Shown here piece by piece: positions 27,410 through 38,636 of a DNA stretch of 64,000 nt. The position numbers and the translations under genes are program-made. This DNA is from Nitrosomonas sp. HPC101. GTDB lineage: Bacteria; Pseudomonadota; Gammaproteobacteria; Burkholderiales; Nitrosomonadaceae. Within the stretch, counting starts at the first letter, position 1; each line of letters begins with the position of its first letter. The notes beneath the pieces were generated by a model that saw nothing but the letters and a program-made list of their open reading frames with translations, made no database searches and was not told where the DNA came from. The stretch covers positions 310,001 to 374,000 of the forward strand of contig NZ_QRCC01000001.1 in assembly GCF_009833125.1 (NCBI RefSeq), written 5' to 3'.

Positions 27410-28288
27410 ATGTTTAAAGGCAGTCACGTAGCTATCGTCACTCCCATGCTAGAAGATGGGGCGCTGGATCTGGACAAATTCTGCGCTCTGATCGATTTTC
27501 ATATCGGACAAGGGACAGATGGTATCGTCGTGGTTGGCACTACAGGGGAATCTCCCACCGTAGATTTTGACGAGCATGATTTGCTGATTCGAACGGCCGT
27601 CTCCCATGCGGCCGGCCGAATTCCGATTATTGCGGGCACAGGCGCCAATTCGACACGAGAAGCAATAGAATTAACGGTATTTTCAAAAAATGCCGGAGCA
27701 AATGCCTGTCTGTCCGTTGCGCCCTATTACAACAAACCGACTCAGGAAGGATTGTATCGACATTTCAAGGCGATCGCCGAGGCAGTCGATATCCCGATGA
27801 TTTTATATAACGTGCCAGGACGAACTGTGGCGGATATCGGTAATGAAACCACATTACGACTCGCACAGATTCCCGGTATCATCGGCATCAAGGATGCAAC
27901 TGGCAATATCGCACGCGGATATGATTTATTACAGCGTGTACCGGAAGATTTTGCCGTTTATAGCGGAGATGATGCCACTGCGCTGGCGCTGCTGTTGCTC
28001 GGTGCAGATGGCATTATTTCAGTTACCGCAAACGTCGCCCCTCAGCTAATGCATGAAATGTGTACTGCTGCCTTATCCGGCGACCTGATCCAGGCACGGG
28101 CAATTAATACCAGACTATTCAAACTGCATACCGACTTGTTTGTCGAGGCCAATCCCATTCCAGTCAAATGGGCCGTAGCAAAAATGGGGTTGATCAATGA
28201 GAGCATACGCCTGCCACTGACGGCTTTATCCAGTCAGCATCACGAATTGATCAGAAAAGCCATGCTGCACGCTGGCATCACGATTTAA
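27410..28288 (+). CDS. dapA: 4-hydroxy-tetrahydrodipicolinate synthase
   Basis: A 292-residue lyase that joins pyruvate and aspartate semialdehyde in the lysine/diaminopimelate pathway. The Schiff-base lysine is in [10 protein letters not shown], the catalytic tyrosine in [10 protein letters not shown], and the substrate motif VGTTGESPT near the start. It is followed 9 bases later by bamC, the same dapA-bamC (nlpB) order as in E. coli. Confidence 0.97.
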   Translation: MFKGSHVAIVTPMLEDGALDLDKFCALIDFHIGQGTDGIVVVGTTGESPTVDFDEHDLLIRTAVSHAAGRIPIIAGTGANSTREAIELTVFSKNAGANACLSVAPYYNKPTQEGLYRHFKAIAEAVDIPMILYNVPGRTVADIGNETTLRLAQIPGIIGIKDATGNIARGYDLLQRVPEDFAVYSGDDATALALLLLGADGIISVTANVAPQLMHEMCTAALSGDLIQARAINTRLFKLHTDLFVEANPIPVKWAVAKMGLINESIRLPLTALSSQHHELIRKAMLHAGITI

Positions 28289-28297
28289 AGGTTTACC

Positions 28298-29458
28298 ATG
28301 CTCAATAAGCGTCCCGGGAGGCGTCTGGGAAAACTTCTGATTGCAAATATTACGCTGGCGATCCTTGTTTCGGGTTGTAATCTGCTACCCGAAAATAAGA
28401 AAATCGATTATAAGTCGGCAGGAAAACTTCCTCCACTCGAGGTCCCGCCTGATTTGACCAGCCCTGAAACAAACGAACGATTTGCCATCCCAGATGTAGA
28501 TGCATCTGGTAGTGCTACATTCTCGACTTACAACAGCGCACGAAGCGGACAATCAAGGGAGCGGGCGAATTTACCTGTGCTCTCTGCCACAGGACTGCAA
28601 AACGGGGTTCATATCGAACGTTCCGGCACCCAGCGCTGGCTGGTTGTGCCACGTGAACCTGCCGCAGTATGGCCAGTTATCAAAGAATTCTGGCAGGATC
28701 TGGGATTCCTGCTCAAAGTGGAAGCACCCGATCTTGGAATTATGGAAACTGATTGGGCGGAAAATCGAGCCAAGATACCACAAGATCTTATCCGAAGTGC
28801 ATTATCAACTTTTCTCGACAGCCTTTATTCCACAGCTGAACGCGACAAGTTCCGCACCCGGTTGGAACAGGATCAATCCGGTTCAACCGAAATCTTTATC
28901 AGCCACCGTGGCATGATCGAAGTGCTGGCAGATCGCAATACCAATCGCACTATCTGGCAACCACGCAAATCGGATCCTGAACTGGAAGCAGAAATGCTGA
29001 ATCGCCTGATGCAGCGCTTTGGTGTAGATGAAGAACGTGCAACAGCTGAGGTTGCTGCAAGCGGTATCACCGAGGAACGGACATTTCTGGATAAGACCCG
29101 GAAGGGTGTTTTGATTATAAAAGAACCATTTGATCGTGCGTGGCGTCAGGTAGGTCTTGAACTTGACCGGATCGGCTTTACTGTAGAAGATCGGGATCGT
29201 TCAAGTGGAATTTATTTCATCCGCTATATCAATCCAGATGAGGAAACTCGCAAAGCAGCCAAGGGAAAGGGTTTACTCTCTAAACTGGCTTTTTGGTCAA
29301 ATGACACTGACAAAGACGCTTCAGCAGAAAAATATCAGATCAAAATAAGTGAAGTTGGTTTGAACAGCGAAGTTAGTGTACTGAGTATGGATGGAATTAC
29401 TGAAGAATCGGAAACAGCCAAACGTATTCTTAGTTTGCTGTACGAGCGGCTCAAGTAA
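28298..29458 (+). CDS. bamC: Outer membrane assembly lipoprotein BamC
   Basis: A 386-residue lipoprotein of the BAM complex that inserts outer-membrane beta-barrels. The signal ends in LVSGC (lipobox), then an extended unstructured stretch (YKSAGKLPPLEVPPDLTSP, matching the BamD-binding loop), then two helix-grip domains: one at about 105-210 (RWLVVPREPAAVWPVIKEF), one at about 260-380. BamC is less conserved than other Bam proteins; the dapA-bamC order and the LPPLEVPPDL motif secure the call. Confidence 0.92.
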   Translation: MLNKRPGRRLGKLLIANITLAILVSGCNLLPENKKIDYKSAGKLPPLEVPPDLTSPETNERFAIPDVDASGSATFSTYNSARSGQSRERANLPVLSATGLQNGVHIERSGTQRWLVVPREPAAVWPVIKEFWQDLGFLLKVEAPDLGIMETDWAENRAKIPQDLIRSALSTFLDSLYSTAERDKFRTRLEQDQSGSTEIFISHRGMIEVLADRNTNRTIWQPRKSDPELEAEMLNRLMQRFGVDEERATAEVAASGITEERTFLDKTRKGVLIIKEPFDRAWRQVGLELDRIGFTVEDRDRSSGIYFIRYINPDEETRKAAKGKGLLSKLAFWSNDTDKDASAEKYQIKISEVGLNSEVSVLSMDGITEESETAKRILSLLYERLK

Positions 29459-29537
29459 AGTAAAATTCAGGTAAAAAATAGCTATATAAAATAAGGTGCT
29501 TCCTGTCGCCTGCAGAAAAAATACACCACAGAAACAA

Positions 29538-29561
29538 AAAACCGCCTGGAAAGGCGGTTTT
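29538..29561. terminator. Bidirectional terminator between bamC and a small lipoprotein gene
   Basis: A 9-bp stem (AAAACCGCC/GGCGGTTTT) with a 6-base loop, 80 bases past the bamC stop and 20 bases past the end of the convergent gene. A-rich bases before and T-bases in the stem end suit termination from both sides. Confidence 0.75.
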
Positions 29562-29580
29562 CCCCCTAATGCTTTTCAGC

Positions 29581-29778
29581 TTAGTGATTCGGGATACCAG
29601 TTTCACCTTCTTTCAAGCACTTACCATTTCCGTCAATGCCATGTGGACATTCTATTGATTGACCGGATATAATTTTTTCATAGTTTTCTCTTTCCGACTC
29701 TTGAACTGCCTGATGAGGACGTCCGCATGCCACTAGCAGAACTGCGGTGGCAATAATAGCTGCATAAGCAAATTTCAT
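29581..29778 (-). CDS. Small lipoprotein of unknown function
   Basis: A 65-residue protein with a lipoprotein signal ([20 protein letters not shown]) and a short polar mature part containing two cysteines (IECPHG and GKCLKE) that may pair or bind a metal. An AAAGGAA ribosome-binding site supports translation. It resembles the many small entericidin-like or copper-linked lipoproteins only in form; no family is recognised. It stands alone, convergent with bamC. Confidence 0.7.
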   Translation of the reverse strand: MKFAYAAIIATAVLLVACGRPHQAVQESERENYEKIISGQSIECPHGIDGNGKCLKEGETGIPNH

Positions 29779-29994
29779 TATAAAAGTTCCTTTAAAAATT
29801 TCATAAAACCTTGCTGCGAACGGCAGTATATAACAAAAATATCTCCCTGCTCAAGCAGTAGAATAAAATTAATAATCCCTATGCCGGGCATGTCAAAAGT
29901 ATCTGCTTTTTATATGCCTTACAGAAGCAGACCCACTGAAACACTCCCCTGATACAGGCATTATGAAAACAAGGTTGTACTAACGTACAATAAA

Positions 29995-31524
29995 TTACTG
30001 CCGCGAGAAATCATGCAGTCGAAACCCCAACACCCACAGGCACGCAAAATAGCTGGCACCTCCCTGTACCACCATCAATCCCAGCTTTACCGCTCGCTCG
30101 GCTGCTGTAAGCGTAAACCATCCAGCATCACTCCCGGCCGTCAACCATAACCCCACGCTCATCATAATCAGGGCAATCAGAATTCTGAATAGAAATAATC
30201 CCCAACCCGGTAAAGGTTGGTAAATTCCCTGAGAACGCAACTTGGAATAAAGCATACCGGCATTGAGACAAGCACCCAAGCCAATGGCCAGTGCCAGACC
30301 AGCATGCTTCAGGGGGATTATGAACGCAAGATTCATGAGTTGCGTCGCTGCCAGTGTCAAAATTGCAACTTTAACCGGGGTTTTGATGTTCTGCCGGGCA
30401 TAAAAACCTGGCGCCAATACTTTTACCAATATCAGCCCAAGTAAACCGATACTGTAAGCTATCAGCGCCTCACGAGTCATCCACACATCCTCCGTGGTAA
30501 AAGCACCATAGTAAAACAATGTCGTTATAAGGGGCATTGCCAACAATGCCAGTGCTACAGCAGCTGGCAGCGTCAATAAGAAAGTCAGACGCAATCCCCA
30601 GTCCAGTAACCGGGAAAACTCCTCTGTACAATTTTCCGCATAGTGACGTGATAATGAAGGCAGAATAACGGTACCCAACGCCACACCTAGCATGCCAGCC
30701 GGAAATTCCATCAACCGGTCAGCATAGTACAACCACGAAACACTCCCAGTTACCAGCAGCGACGCAAAAATAGTATTGATCAACAGACTGATTTGCCCGA
30801 TAGAAACACCAAATACAGCTGGTCCCATCAGTTTGAGCACACGCCATGCTCCGCTGTTACGAAACCCGAAACGCAGTCGTGGCATTCTTTTCAGGCGCAA
30901 TAAAAAAGGAACTTGGAAAGCCAATTGCAGCACGCCACCAATAAATACTGCCCAAGCCAGTGCCAGTACAGGCGGATCCATCAGCGGCGCAAGCCATAAA
31001 GCACAACCAATAAAGGAAAGATTCAGTAAAACCGGCGTCAAGGCCGGTACAGAAAAATGGCTGTAGGTATTCAGGATGCCGCCCGCCAGAGCCACCAGTG
31101 AAATAAACAGAATGTAAGGAAAAGTAATCCGAAGCAGCTCGACCGTCAGTTCAAATTTATCCGGCACTGCTGCAAATCCCGGAGCACTAATATAGATGAT
31201 CAATGGCGCTACCAGAATACCCAATAGCGTTACCACAAACAGTGCCGCACCAAGCAAAGTAGCCACGTGGTCGATGAATTCCCGTGTTTGCTCATCTGTT
31301 CGATTATTCTTGTACTCTGCCAGAACAGGAACAAACGCCTGAGAGAAAGCGCCTTCTGAAAACAAACGCCTGAGCAGATTTGGAATACGAAACGCTACAA
31401 AAAAAGCATCGGTAGCCACTCCAGCGCCAAATATTCTTGCAATGATCAGATCTCGAACGAAACCGAGAATACGTGAAACCAGCGTCATGCCGCTGACAGT
31501 AGCGAGAGCTTTAAGCAGGTTCAA
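29995..31524 (-). CDS. murJ: Lipid II flippase MurJ
   Basis: A 509-residue MOP-superfamily membrane protein with about 14 transmembrane helices. It flips the peptidoglycan precursor lipid II across the inner membrane. The N-terminus ([23 protein letters not shown]) and the segment [20 protein letters not shown] are highly typical of MurJ/MviN. It is monocistronic or last in a run read from flhDC, which lies 210 bases upstream on the same strand. Confidence 0.96.
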   Translation of the reverse strand: MNLLKALATVSGMTLVSRILGFVRDLIIARIFGAGVATDAFFVAFRIPNLLRRLFSEGAFSQAFVPVLAEYKNNRTDEQTREFIDHVATLLGAALFVVTLLGILVAPLIIYISAPGFAAVPDKFELTVELLRITFPYILFISLVALAGGILNTYSHFSVPALTPVLLNLSFIGCALWLAPLMDPPVLALAWAVFIGGVLQLAFQVPFLLRLKRMPRLRFGFRNSGAWRVLKLMGPAVFGVSIGQISLLINTIFASLLVTGSVSWLYYADRLMEFPAGMLGVALGTVILPSLSRHYAENCTEEFSRLLDWGLRLTFLLTLPAAVALALLAMPLITTLFYYGAFTTEDVWMTREALIAYSIGLLGLILVKVLAPGFYARQNIKTPVKVAILTLAATQLMNLAFIIPLKHAGLALAIGLGACLNAGMLYSKLRSQGIYQPLPGWGLFLFRILIALIMMSVGLWLTAGSDAGWFTLTAAERAVKLGLMVVQGGASYFACLWVLGFRLHDFSRQ

Positions 31525-31736
31525 TTGTCAGAATATTTCCAGGATTGAGCCAGAGGTTCCAAGTTTGGAAATACGCCCAGATGGCCAAATAAAATTGATT
31601 TTGGCCGATTATCCCGGATTCTACGTTCAAGCACCAGAAATTTACTGATACTATGAATGCAGGATTGTTAAAGGAGCTCCGCTATTCTCCGGAACCGATT
31701 TTAAAGTAAAGCACCTGATAAAACGCTGTAAAAATA

Positions 31737-32315
31737 TCAGACTGTACACACCTCCCCGATCTCGACCTCTTCTTGCACCTCCTTAGCTTTCCGAGCCGCT
31801 GCTTGTTTGGTTTTACCCGCACGTGAAGGAACATGACACAGTCCGCATACATGGTTGGATTGAATATCCAAACTGTGAACCAGGAAATTCCCAGTACATT
31901 TAACACAGGCCGTAACGGAAAGCACCTTGCTCTCCACAAAACGTACCAGTGTCCATGCGCGTGTGAAACTCAATATACACTGCAGGTGGTTAACCTCGAC
32001 ATGCTCCAGATACAGCTGATAACTCTTGACAATGGCATCAATATCCCGAATATGCGTGTACTGAATAATATAATTGTAAATATTGATAAACAATGACGAA
32101 TGCATGTTGGGCTGCCAACCTGTAAACCAATCCTCGGAGTAAGGAAGCATTCCCTTCGGTGGAGAAACCCCTTTAACTTCCTTATACAGCCTCACAAGTC
32201 GCTCACGACTCAGCGTGGTGGATGCTTCCAGCACCTGCAGCCTTGCACCCAGCTGGACCAATTCAGTGGCAAGTTGAATCTGTTTACCTTCTGACAAGAT
32301 ACTTTTCACTTTCAT
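31737..32315 (-). CDS. flhC: Flagellar master regulator subunit FlhC
   Basis: A 192-residue DNA-binding subunit of the FlhD4C2 activator that starts class II flagellar promoters. The zinc site is complete: C137, C140 (CVKC), C157, C160 (CGLC). The segment EDWFTGWQPNMHSSLF is conserved in FlhC. A GAGGAA site lies before the ATG, 26 bases after the flhD stop, so the pair is one operon. Both subunits look intact, in contrast to the decayed fliD at 53930. Confidence 0.95.
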   Translation of the reverse strand: MKVKSILSEGKQIQLATELVQLGARLQVLEASTTLSRERLVRLYKEVKGVSPPKGMLPYSEDWFTGWQPNMHSSLFINIYNYIIQYTHIRDIDAIVKSYQLYLEHVEVNHLQCILSFTRAWTLVRFVESKVLSVTACVKCTGNFLVHSLDIQSNHVCGLCHVPSRAGKTKQAAARKAKEVQEEVEIGEVCTV

Positions 32316-32341
32316 GATGATTTCCTCTTTTATGTGAATAC

Positions 32342-32659
32342 TCAGGAAATTTTTTCAGCAGGCTGCCCTGCCATAATTATTGCAGCGTGAGATTGTGTCA
32401 GCGCACGATCCTGTTTATGGCTCGTAAGTATTTCTGCAATCAGGCTGTCATCAAAACGGAACCGACACAACAACATGTTGGATCCAGCCATTTTAAGCAC
32501 CTGGCTGTTAGTCAATTTAATCAGAATATCTGCTATGTCCTCATCAATCCCCAAACGATACATTGCAGCCACCCTGTCTTCACGCAGCATCTGTTGAGCC
32601 AACAGCAAATAACTGAGATTGACCTCCCTGATTTCATCTAAAATCTGACTTGTCCTCAT
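32342..32659 (-). CDS. flhD: Flagellar master regulator subunit FlhD
   Basis: A 105-residue partner of FlhC that shapes the FlhD4C2 ring. Conserved: ILDEIREVNLSYLLLAQQML and AMYRLGIDEDIADILIKLT. A GTG two codons upstream (32665) is possible, but AAGGAG lies only 2 bases before it and 8 before the ATG at 32659, so the ATG is chosen. Placed with flhC between comEC and murJ, away from any other flagellar gene in this window. Confidence 0.94.
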   Translation of the reverse strand: MRTSQILDEIREVNLSYLLLAQQMLREDRVAAMYRLGIDEDIADILIKLTNSQVLKMAGSNMLLCRFRFDDSLIAEILTSHKQDRALTQSHAAIIMAGQPAEKIS

Positions 32660-32855
32660 TTTCACCGCTCCTTCTGATATACGAACTAAATCGGACTTTC
32701 CTAAAAAATGATATATGCATTTTTAATCGGGGAGTAAACCGGGTAAAGCAGACTGTTACCATATCAATCGTAAGAATTCGGCTTAAAGATTTGTAGGCGT
32801 TTTTCCTACAAACAAAAAGAGGTAAATCCCGGGCTTTTCTTTTTCGGAATAATGC

Positions 32856-35255
32856 TCAATCTGCCCCATCTACAGCGGACCATCTGTCATGCCAGAAACG
32901 GCGACCCAGCTCTCTCCAGGCGTCCATTTCTATGTTGCCCTGGACAAAACGCAATAATATAGCTCCATCATGATCACTACGCCGGAGCAGGCCACCCTGC
33001 TCCCGATAAAGTTCTACTATTTCCGGATGCGGATGCCCGAACCGGCTGCGGTAACCCACCGTAAAAATGACATAATCGGGGTTAACTTGCCGCACAAATT
33101 CAGGTGAGGATGAAGATCGGCTGCCATGATGCGGCACGACCAGCACATTGGATACGAGCGCATTGCCAGCACGATCCAGGAGTGCTGCCTCTGTTTTCTT
33201 CCCGATATCCCCCGGTAACAGCACGCTGCCATGGGCTGATGTTATTTTTATAACGCAACTCATTTCATTGGTTTTGTGTTTCTGTATCGAGAAATCCGTC
33301 TCAAGCGGGTGCAGGATTTCAAAATACACCCCATCCCACCACCACGCATCTCCGGCAAGACAGTGACGATTATCGAAAACAGCCTGTCGGATCGGATGAT
33401 CCTTCGCAATCGATGCCAGCAACGTTCTGGTTTTGACTCCCGCCAAGACTGACAATGCCCCACCACTGTGATCCGAATCAACATGCGAAACGATCATTTT
33501 GTCCAGCGTCTGTATACCTTCTCCACGCAGAAATGGCAGAATCACATATTTTCCGCTGTCACTTTCACCATACCTTGGCCCGGTATCGTAAAGCATGGCA
33601 TGATTGCGCGTACGTACTACCACGGATAACCCCTGCCCCACATCCAGCACCGTCAGCCAGAGTTCTCCCGCGGCTGGTTTTTCGGGAGCAATCAGAAATA
33701 ATGGTATCCCTGCCAGAATTCCCAGCCATCTCGCAGGGAAACCTGCTGATATCCCCAGTCCCGGCCCGCCTGGCAGTAACAACCATATCACCCCAGCAAT
33801 AGCAGCAATCACCGTCCACAAAGGTGGTGCATGCTGCTGCCAGGTCGCCAGAGGAAGCTCTCCCAGCCAGTGCAATACCATCATCGTAACCTGCAAAACA
33901 GGATGTGCAATCAGCAACAGAAATTCCAACCCAGGAATTGTCGCCAGCAATGCAAGCGGTACAATGATGAAGGTAATCACTGGAATCGCCACCGCATTGG
34001 CAATAGGCGATATCAATGAAATTTGCTGAAACAGGATCAACAGCAATGGAAACAAACCAAGCGTAATAGCCCACTGGATACGCATCCAGCTAACTATTGC
34101 ACCTGACTGACCAATCCGGCCTGATATGACCAGGCAGATCAGCGCAACTGCTGCAAATGAGAGCCAGAAACCCGGCGCAATCACTGACCAGGGATCCAGC
34201 ACCACAACCAGCAGCAGCACCCACCCCAGCACAGGCAGCGTACGCACGCGCTGGTTCCCCCAGAATGCCGCCACGATGATCGCCATCATAAATAACGCGC
34301 GCCTTACAGGCACTGCAAAACCTGCCAGTAAAGCATAGCCAATGGCAACAATCAGCCCGCATACCAGCGCAAACTTGCGGGCAGGCAACCACAATGACAG
34401 GCTCCCATATCGCCAGGCCCGATACATCAGTAGAAACACCATCCCAGCCAGCAGTGTAATGTGCGAACCAGAAATGGCCATGAGATGAGTGGTGCCAGTG
34501 CGGGCAAAAGTCTCCCACTGCTCCGATGGAATCGCCCGTTGATCACCGACTGTCAGCGCAACCAACACCCCCGCATACGGATAACCTGCCAGATAGTGTT
34601 GAAACTGACTGCGAATTTCATCCCGCTTGCGTTCAAAGAAATAGGCCGGATGGATCTCCTGAATCTCAGGCCGTTTGTTATCCTGCTCTGCACGTACATA
34701 CCCTGTTGCGCGCACATTCCGTTCAAGCAACCTGGCCTCGTAATCCAGAACATGTGGATTGGCACTGCCATGCGGGCGCTTCAACCGAACCGTCAACTGC
34801 CAACGTTCACCCGCTGTAATTCGAGGCAAAACTCCCCCGTCATGACTGCCATCGCGATACCAGGAAAGTTGAACATGCTCAGGCACCACCGCATCCGCTG
34901 TCAGTACCCGCTCCACTTCAAACTGGAAACGCATACTTTGAGGGGTAAATTGCGGCATCTCCGAGATCACTCCAACCACCGAGATATCCCGCCCTTCCCA
35001 TTCATGTGGAAGCTCATCTGCCAGCCTGATCTGTGCCCATAACGCTGCCCAGAAAAAACCAGCACCCAGCATGACGGCGAACAGGAGACCTCTGCCTGCC
35101 AGTATGAAAAAGCGCGTCCGAAATCGAAAAAGGACCGCCACCACCATTGCTACCGGCACGAACCCGATCGCCCAATAAAGTTCCGGCAGAACCGGCTGCT
35201 GCAGTAGCCAAAGGGTACCGAATACAAATGCAAGGCTGTAGATTCCAATTACCAC
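32856..35255 (-). CDS. comEC: ComEC/Rec2 DNA-uptake channel protein
   Basis: A 799-residue protein with the three parts of ComEC: an N-terminal OB-like region (to about 200), the competence channel with many membrane helices (YAGVLVALTVGDQRAIP, then ALMAISGSHITLLAG-like motif as TTHLMAISGSHITLLAG), and a C-terminal metallo-beta-lactamase-like nuclease domain with VSHVDSDHSGGAL and VVPHHGSRSSSSPEF. It carries single-stranded DNA across the inner membrane in natural transformation. Length and motifs are normal, so the gene looks functional. Confidence 0.93.
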   Translation of the reverse strand: MVIGIYSLAFVFGTLWLLQQPVLPELYWAIGFVPVAMVVAVLFRFRTRFFILAGRGLLFAVMLGAGFFWAALWAQIRLADELPHEWEGRDISVVGVISEMPQFTPQSMRFQFEVERVLTADAVVPEHVQLSWYRDGSHDGGVLPRITAGERWQLTVRLKRPHGSANPHVLDYEARLLERNVRATGYVRAEQDNKRPEIQEIHPAYFFERKRDEIRSQFQHYLAGYPYAGVLVALTVGDQRAIPSEQWETFARTGTTHLMAISGSHITLLAGMVFLLMYRAWRYGSLSLWLPARKFALVCGLIVAIGYALLAGFAVPVRRALFMMAIIVAAFWGNQRVRTLPVLGWVLLLVVVLDPWSVIAPGFWLSFAAVALICLVISGRIGQSGAIVSWMRIQWAITLGLFPLLLILFQQISLISPIANAVAIPVITFIIVPLALLATIPGLEFLLLIAHPVLQVTMMVLHWLGELPLATWQQHAPPLWTVIAAIAGVIWLLLPGGPGLGISAGFPARWLGILAGIPLFLIAPEKPAAGELWLTVLDVGQGLSVVVRTRNHAMLYDTGPRYGESDSGKYVILPFLRGEGIQTLDKMIVSHVDSDHSGGALSVLAGVKTRTLLASIAKDHPIRQAVFDNRHCLAGDAWWWDGVYFEILHPLETDFSIQKHKTNEMSCVIKITSAHGSVLLPGDIGKKTEAALLDRAGNALVSNVLVVPHHGSRSSSSPEFVRQVNPDYVIFTVGYRSRFGHPHPEIVELYREQGGLLRRSDHDGAILLRFVQGNIEMDAWRELGRRFWHDRWSAVDGAD

Positions 35256-35471
35256 TATTCGATACTAAAGAATTCTGAAAAAACACTGATATCTATCGTG
35301 TCATTTATTAAACTTCATGGATTTATAAAAGAAGCTTCAGATAAATATCCAGCAATTAATAAATCGGCATACAAACAGCATTAACGTCATGTATTACCAT
35401 TATCTATAATTAGAATCTATTCCAAGTACTTCTAAAAGCGCTGTTATTTCACAATTAAAGCAACATGCATC

Positions 35472-35960
35472 TGACCTGACCGGACTTTTTCGATCCGAGA
35501 TAACTTGAGGCAATGGCCTCTCAGAGAGTGAGAGGCGTATGGAGGAGACGCAATACAGCGACGAACAGATACTCCGGATCCTGCGTGAGGCCGATAAGGG
35601 CACGTAGCCAAGGTGGCCAGGTGCCACGGCGTGAGCGAAACCGCGATCTACGTGTGGCGTAAGAAGTTCGGCAGCATGGAAACGGACGAGGTTAAACGAC
35701 TGAAGGTGCTGGAGGCGAAGAACGCCAGGCTACGCAAGTTGCTGGTCGACCGGGAGCTGGAAATCGATGTGATGAAGGAGATCAGCTCAACAAAATGGTA
35801 GGCACACAGGCTCATCTGGATTACCAAACCCCACATGAATTTGTGGAAGACCTGACCAAAGAATTAACAACCGAGGCCAGAATCTCCAGTTCTTACTGGT
35901 GGGAAATACACAGACAAGTCACGCTCTTGATACAGGTCGTTTTGCAAAGAGTATTCTAAA
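35472..35960 (+). mobile_element. IS3-family insertion sequence remnant
   Basis: From ATG 35539 the sequence encodes an IS3 OrfA start (MEETQYSDEQILRILREADKG), hits a stop at 35605, and resumes one frame away as VAKVARCHGVSETAIYVWRKKFG and ending VMKEISSTKW at 35801. Just beyond, at about 35810-35960, another frame reads AHLDYQTPHEFVEDL, like the C-terminal end of OrfB (LGYQTPxEF). The bulk of OrfB between the two is missing. TGACCTGACCGG at 35472 may be the left terminal repeat. The remnant cannot transpose by itself. Confidence 0.75.
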
Positions 35961-36051
35961 GCTACCGCGGACAATTTTTCTCATCTTGTCATATTACTGT
36001 CCGATCACAACCGTTATCCTGACACTTTAAATTCATGAAAAGGAGAACACT

Positions 36052-36351
36052 ATGGACAACGAAGCCCGAAACACCACAAGTACTCCATCTCTCCACAATC
36101 AAAGCAGTTATAGTCCACCTGTGTACGAGACAGGTCAGCTACGACGTGCAAAAATGCATGCTGCTCACCTGGCTGGCAATTTTGATAACAGGAAAAATTT
36201 CCCTCCGGCATTACTTCAACTACTCGAAACCAGCATTATTCTGAAAACAATGGATTCAGAAGTACTTGCTAACCGGCTCAAACGCGAACAGACTGCAATT
36301 CATGCTGATTTGCAAAAAATACGTCATCTCCTCGTGAAAGAACCGGAATGA
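36052..36351 (+). CDS. Small protein with possible C-terminal helix-turn-helix, unknown function
   Basis: A 99-residue soluble protein behind a good AGGAG site. The N-terminal 30 residues are polar (rich in N, S, T). The C-terminal 45 are helical and basic: DSEVLANRLKREQTAIHADLQ then IRHLLVKEPE, with the spacing of a winged or LuxR-like helix-turn-helix, though this is only a resemblance. It lies next to the IS3 remnant and starts the region of two small unknown genes before purA. Confidence 0.6.
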   Translation: MDNEARNTTSTPSLHNQSSYSPPVYETGQLRRAKMHAAHLAGNFDNRKNFPPALLQLLETSIILKTMDSEVLANRLKREQTAIHADLQKIRHLLVKEPE

Positions 36352-36828
36352 TTATTTCCGGCTTGTGATCCGCCCCCGAACCTGAAGGATTACAACCAAA
36401 CTACAAAACGATCAACCATTGGGCGAAGTATTGTTTTCAACTTAGCAGAATCCATGTACCATCTCTTTGTTGATGAACTCTTGAAACCTCAAGAAAGACC
36501 ACGCAAGACTAAATCGGAACGAAAAAGTAGAGCACACTCAGAAAATATATGCCTACAAATAGTTAGGTCGTCAGAAAAGGAATTACGTGATTTTTCACTT
36601 TTTCACTGATGATCAATGCATGATATTTCATTGCAAATTAGCTGGAGAGTCTCTGCAAAACCATCTGCATTGCATTTTTGTGTTAAAGATCGGTTCGAAA
36701 ACACTCATGTATTATGTATAAACCCCGATTTTTGCCTTGAACCAACTGCCTCGTTTGCGTTTCGCAGGATGTTCTCTACCAGATTCTCACGACCTATCAT
36801 TTTCCTGTTTGACAAGGGAATATAAAAA
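36352..36828. other. Intergenic region with a decayed repeat element
   Basis: About 475 bases. The right part (36644-36775) is a diverged copy of the intergenic element described at 52522. A 51-codon open frame at 36454-36609 has no ribosome-binding site or recognisable content. No RNA gene seen. Confidence 0.6.
36644..36775 (+). repeat. Diverged copy of the 142-bp intergenic element
   Basis: Matches the element at 52522-52663 in blocks: GTCTCTGCAAAACCATCTGC against CCTCTGTAAAACCATCTGC, then TTTTTGTGTTAAA against TTTTTGCGTTAAA, then CTCATGTATTATGTATAAA against CTCATTTATTACGCATAAA, and CGATTTTTGCC against CGACTTTTGCC. Its terminal repeats are worn. Confidence 0.6.
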
Positions 36829-37146
36829 ATGAAACTTTTTATAATAGCCTTGCTGTTGCTGATGATACCTGTTTCATTTGCAGCCGATAATTTATCCAGT
36901 CTGCAACAACAAGCTAATAAAGCTTATGAACAGATGAAACAGGCCGAAAGCCAAGCCAGCAAAGCAAGAAAAGAGATGCAGATCAAGCAGGATAACTTGC
37001 GCTACTATCAGGGAAAAATAACTGAGACCGAAAAAGAATTCCAGGCTGCGCAACAGGCTTCACAAAGAGCTGAAGAAAATCTGGCCGCAGCCAGAAAAAG
37101 ATGGAACGATCATTCTGAAGAACTATACCAAAAATGGCGTCAATAG
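36829..37146 (+). CDS. Periplasmic coiled-coil protein of unknown function
   Basis: A 105-residue protein with a cleavable signal peptide (MKLFIIALLLLMIPVSFAAD) and a mature part that is almost all one long coiled coil (SLQQQANKAYEQMKQAESQA and a Q/A/E/K-rich continuation). It looks like a small structural protein of the periplasm, similar in form to Lpp- or OmpH/Skp-like helices, but I do not identify a family. AAGGGAA lies before the ATG. It is convergent with purA, 53 bases from its stop. Confidence 0.75.
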   Translation: MKLFIIALLLLMIPVSFAADNLSSLQQQANKAYEQMKQAESQASKARKEMQIKQDNLRYYQGKITETEKEFQAAQQASQRAEENLAAARKRWNDHSEELYQKWRQ

Positions 37147-37199
37147 CAATAAAGGGATCCAGGCGTGCGAAGACTACCGGCCCCTCCCCACTGCCAGGA

Positions 37200-38525
<1,326 letters not shown>

Positions 38526-38546
38526 TCAGAAATTACTTCCAAAATA

Positions 38547-38576
38547 AAGCACCACGCTCTTTACAGCGTGATGCTT
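38547..38576 (-). terminator. Hairpin with T-rich tail between hisZ and purA
   Basis: On the minus strand AAGCATCACGCT pairs with AGCGTGGTGCTT around the loop GTAAAG, 12 bp, and is followed by TTTATTTT. One pair is U-G on the minus-strand RNA but would be A/C on the plus strand, so only the operon direction forms the full stem. It lies 36 bases before the purA start: a terminator or attenuator inside the operon. Confidence 0.7.
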
Positions 38577-38636
38577 TTGCCATGTTCTTCCAGAGTTTAT
38601 CTTCAAGAACCGGCTCACGATTCCAAAGAAGGCTAT

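Noticed and set aside
32790-32812. An 8-bp hairpin (TTTGTAGG/CCTACAAA) between comEC and flhD
   Set aside because: Short, AT-rich and without a T-run; could be chance.
33565-35042. Several long readings on both strands within comEC
   Set aside because: They are by-products of a long GC-richer gene; only the comEC frame has conserved motifs.
36454-36609. A 51-codon plus-strand ORF before the repeat element
   Set aside because: No ribosome-binding site, low-complexity charged product, no recognisable family.
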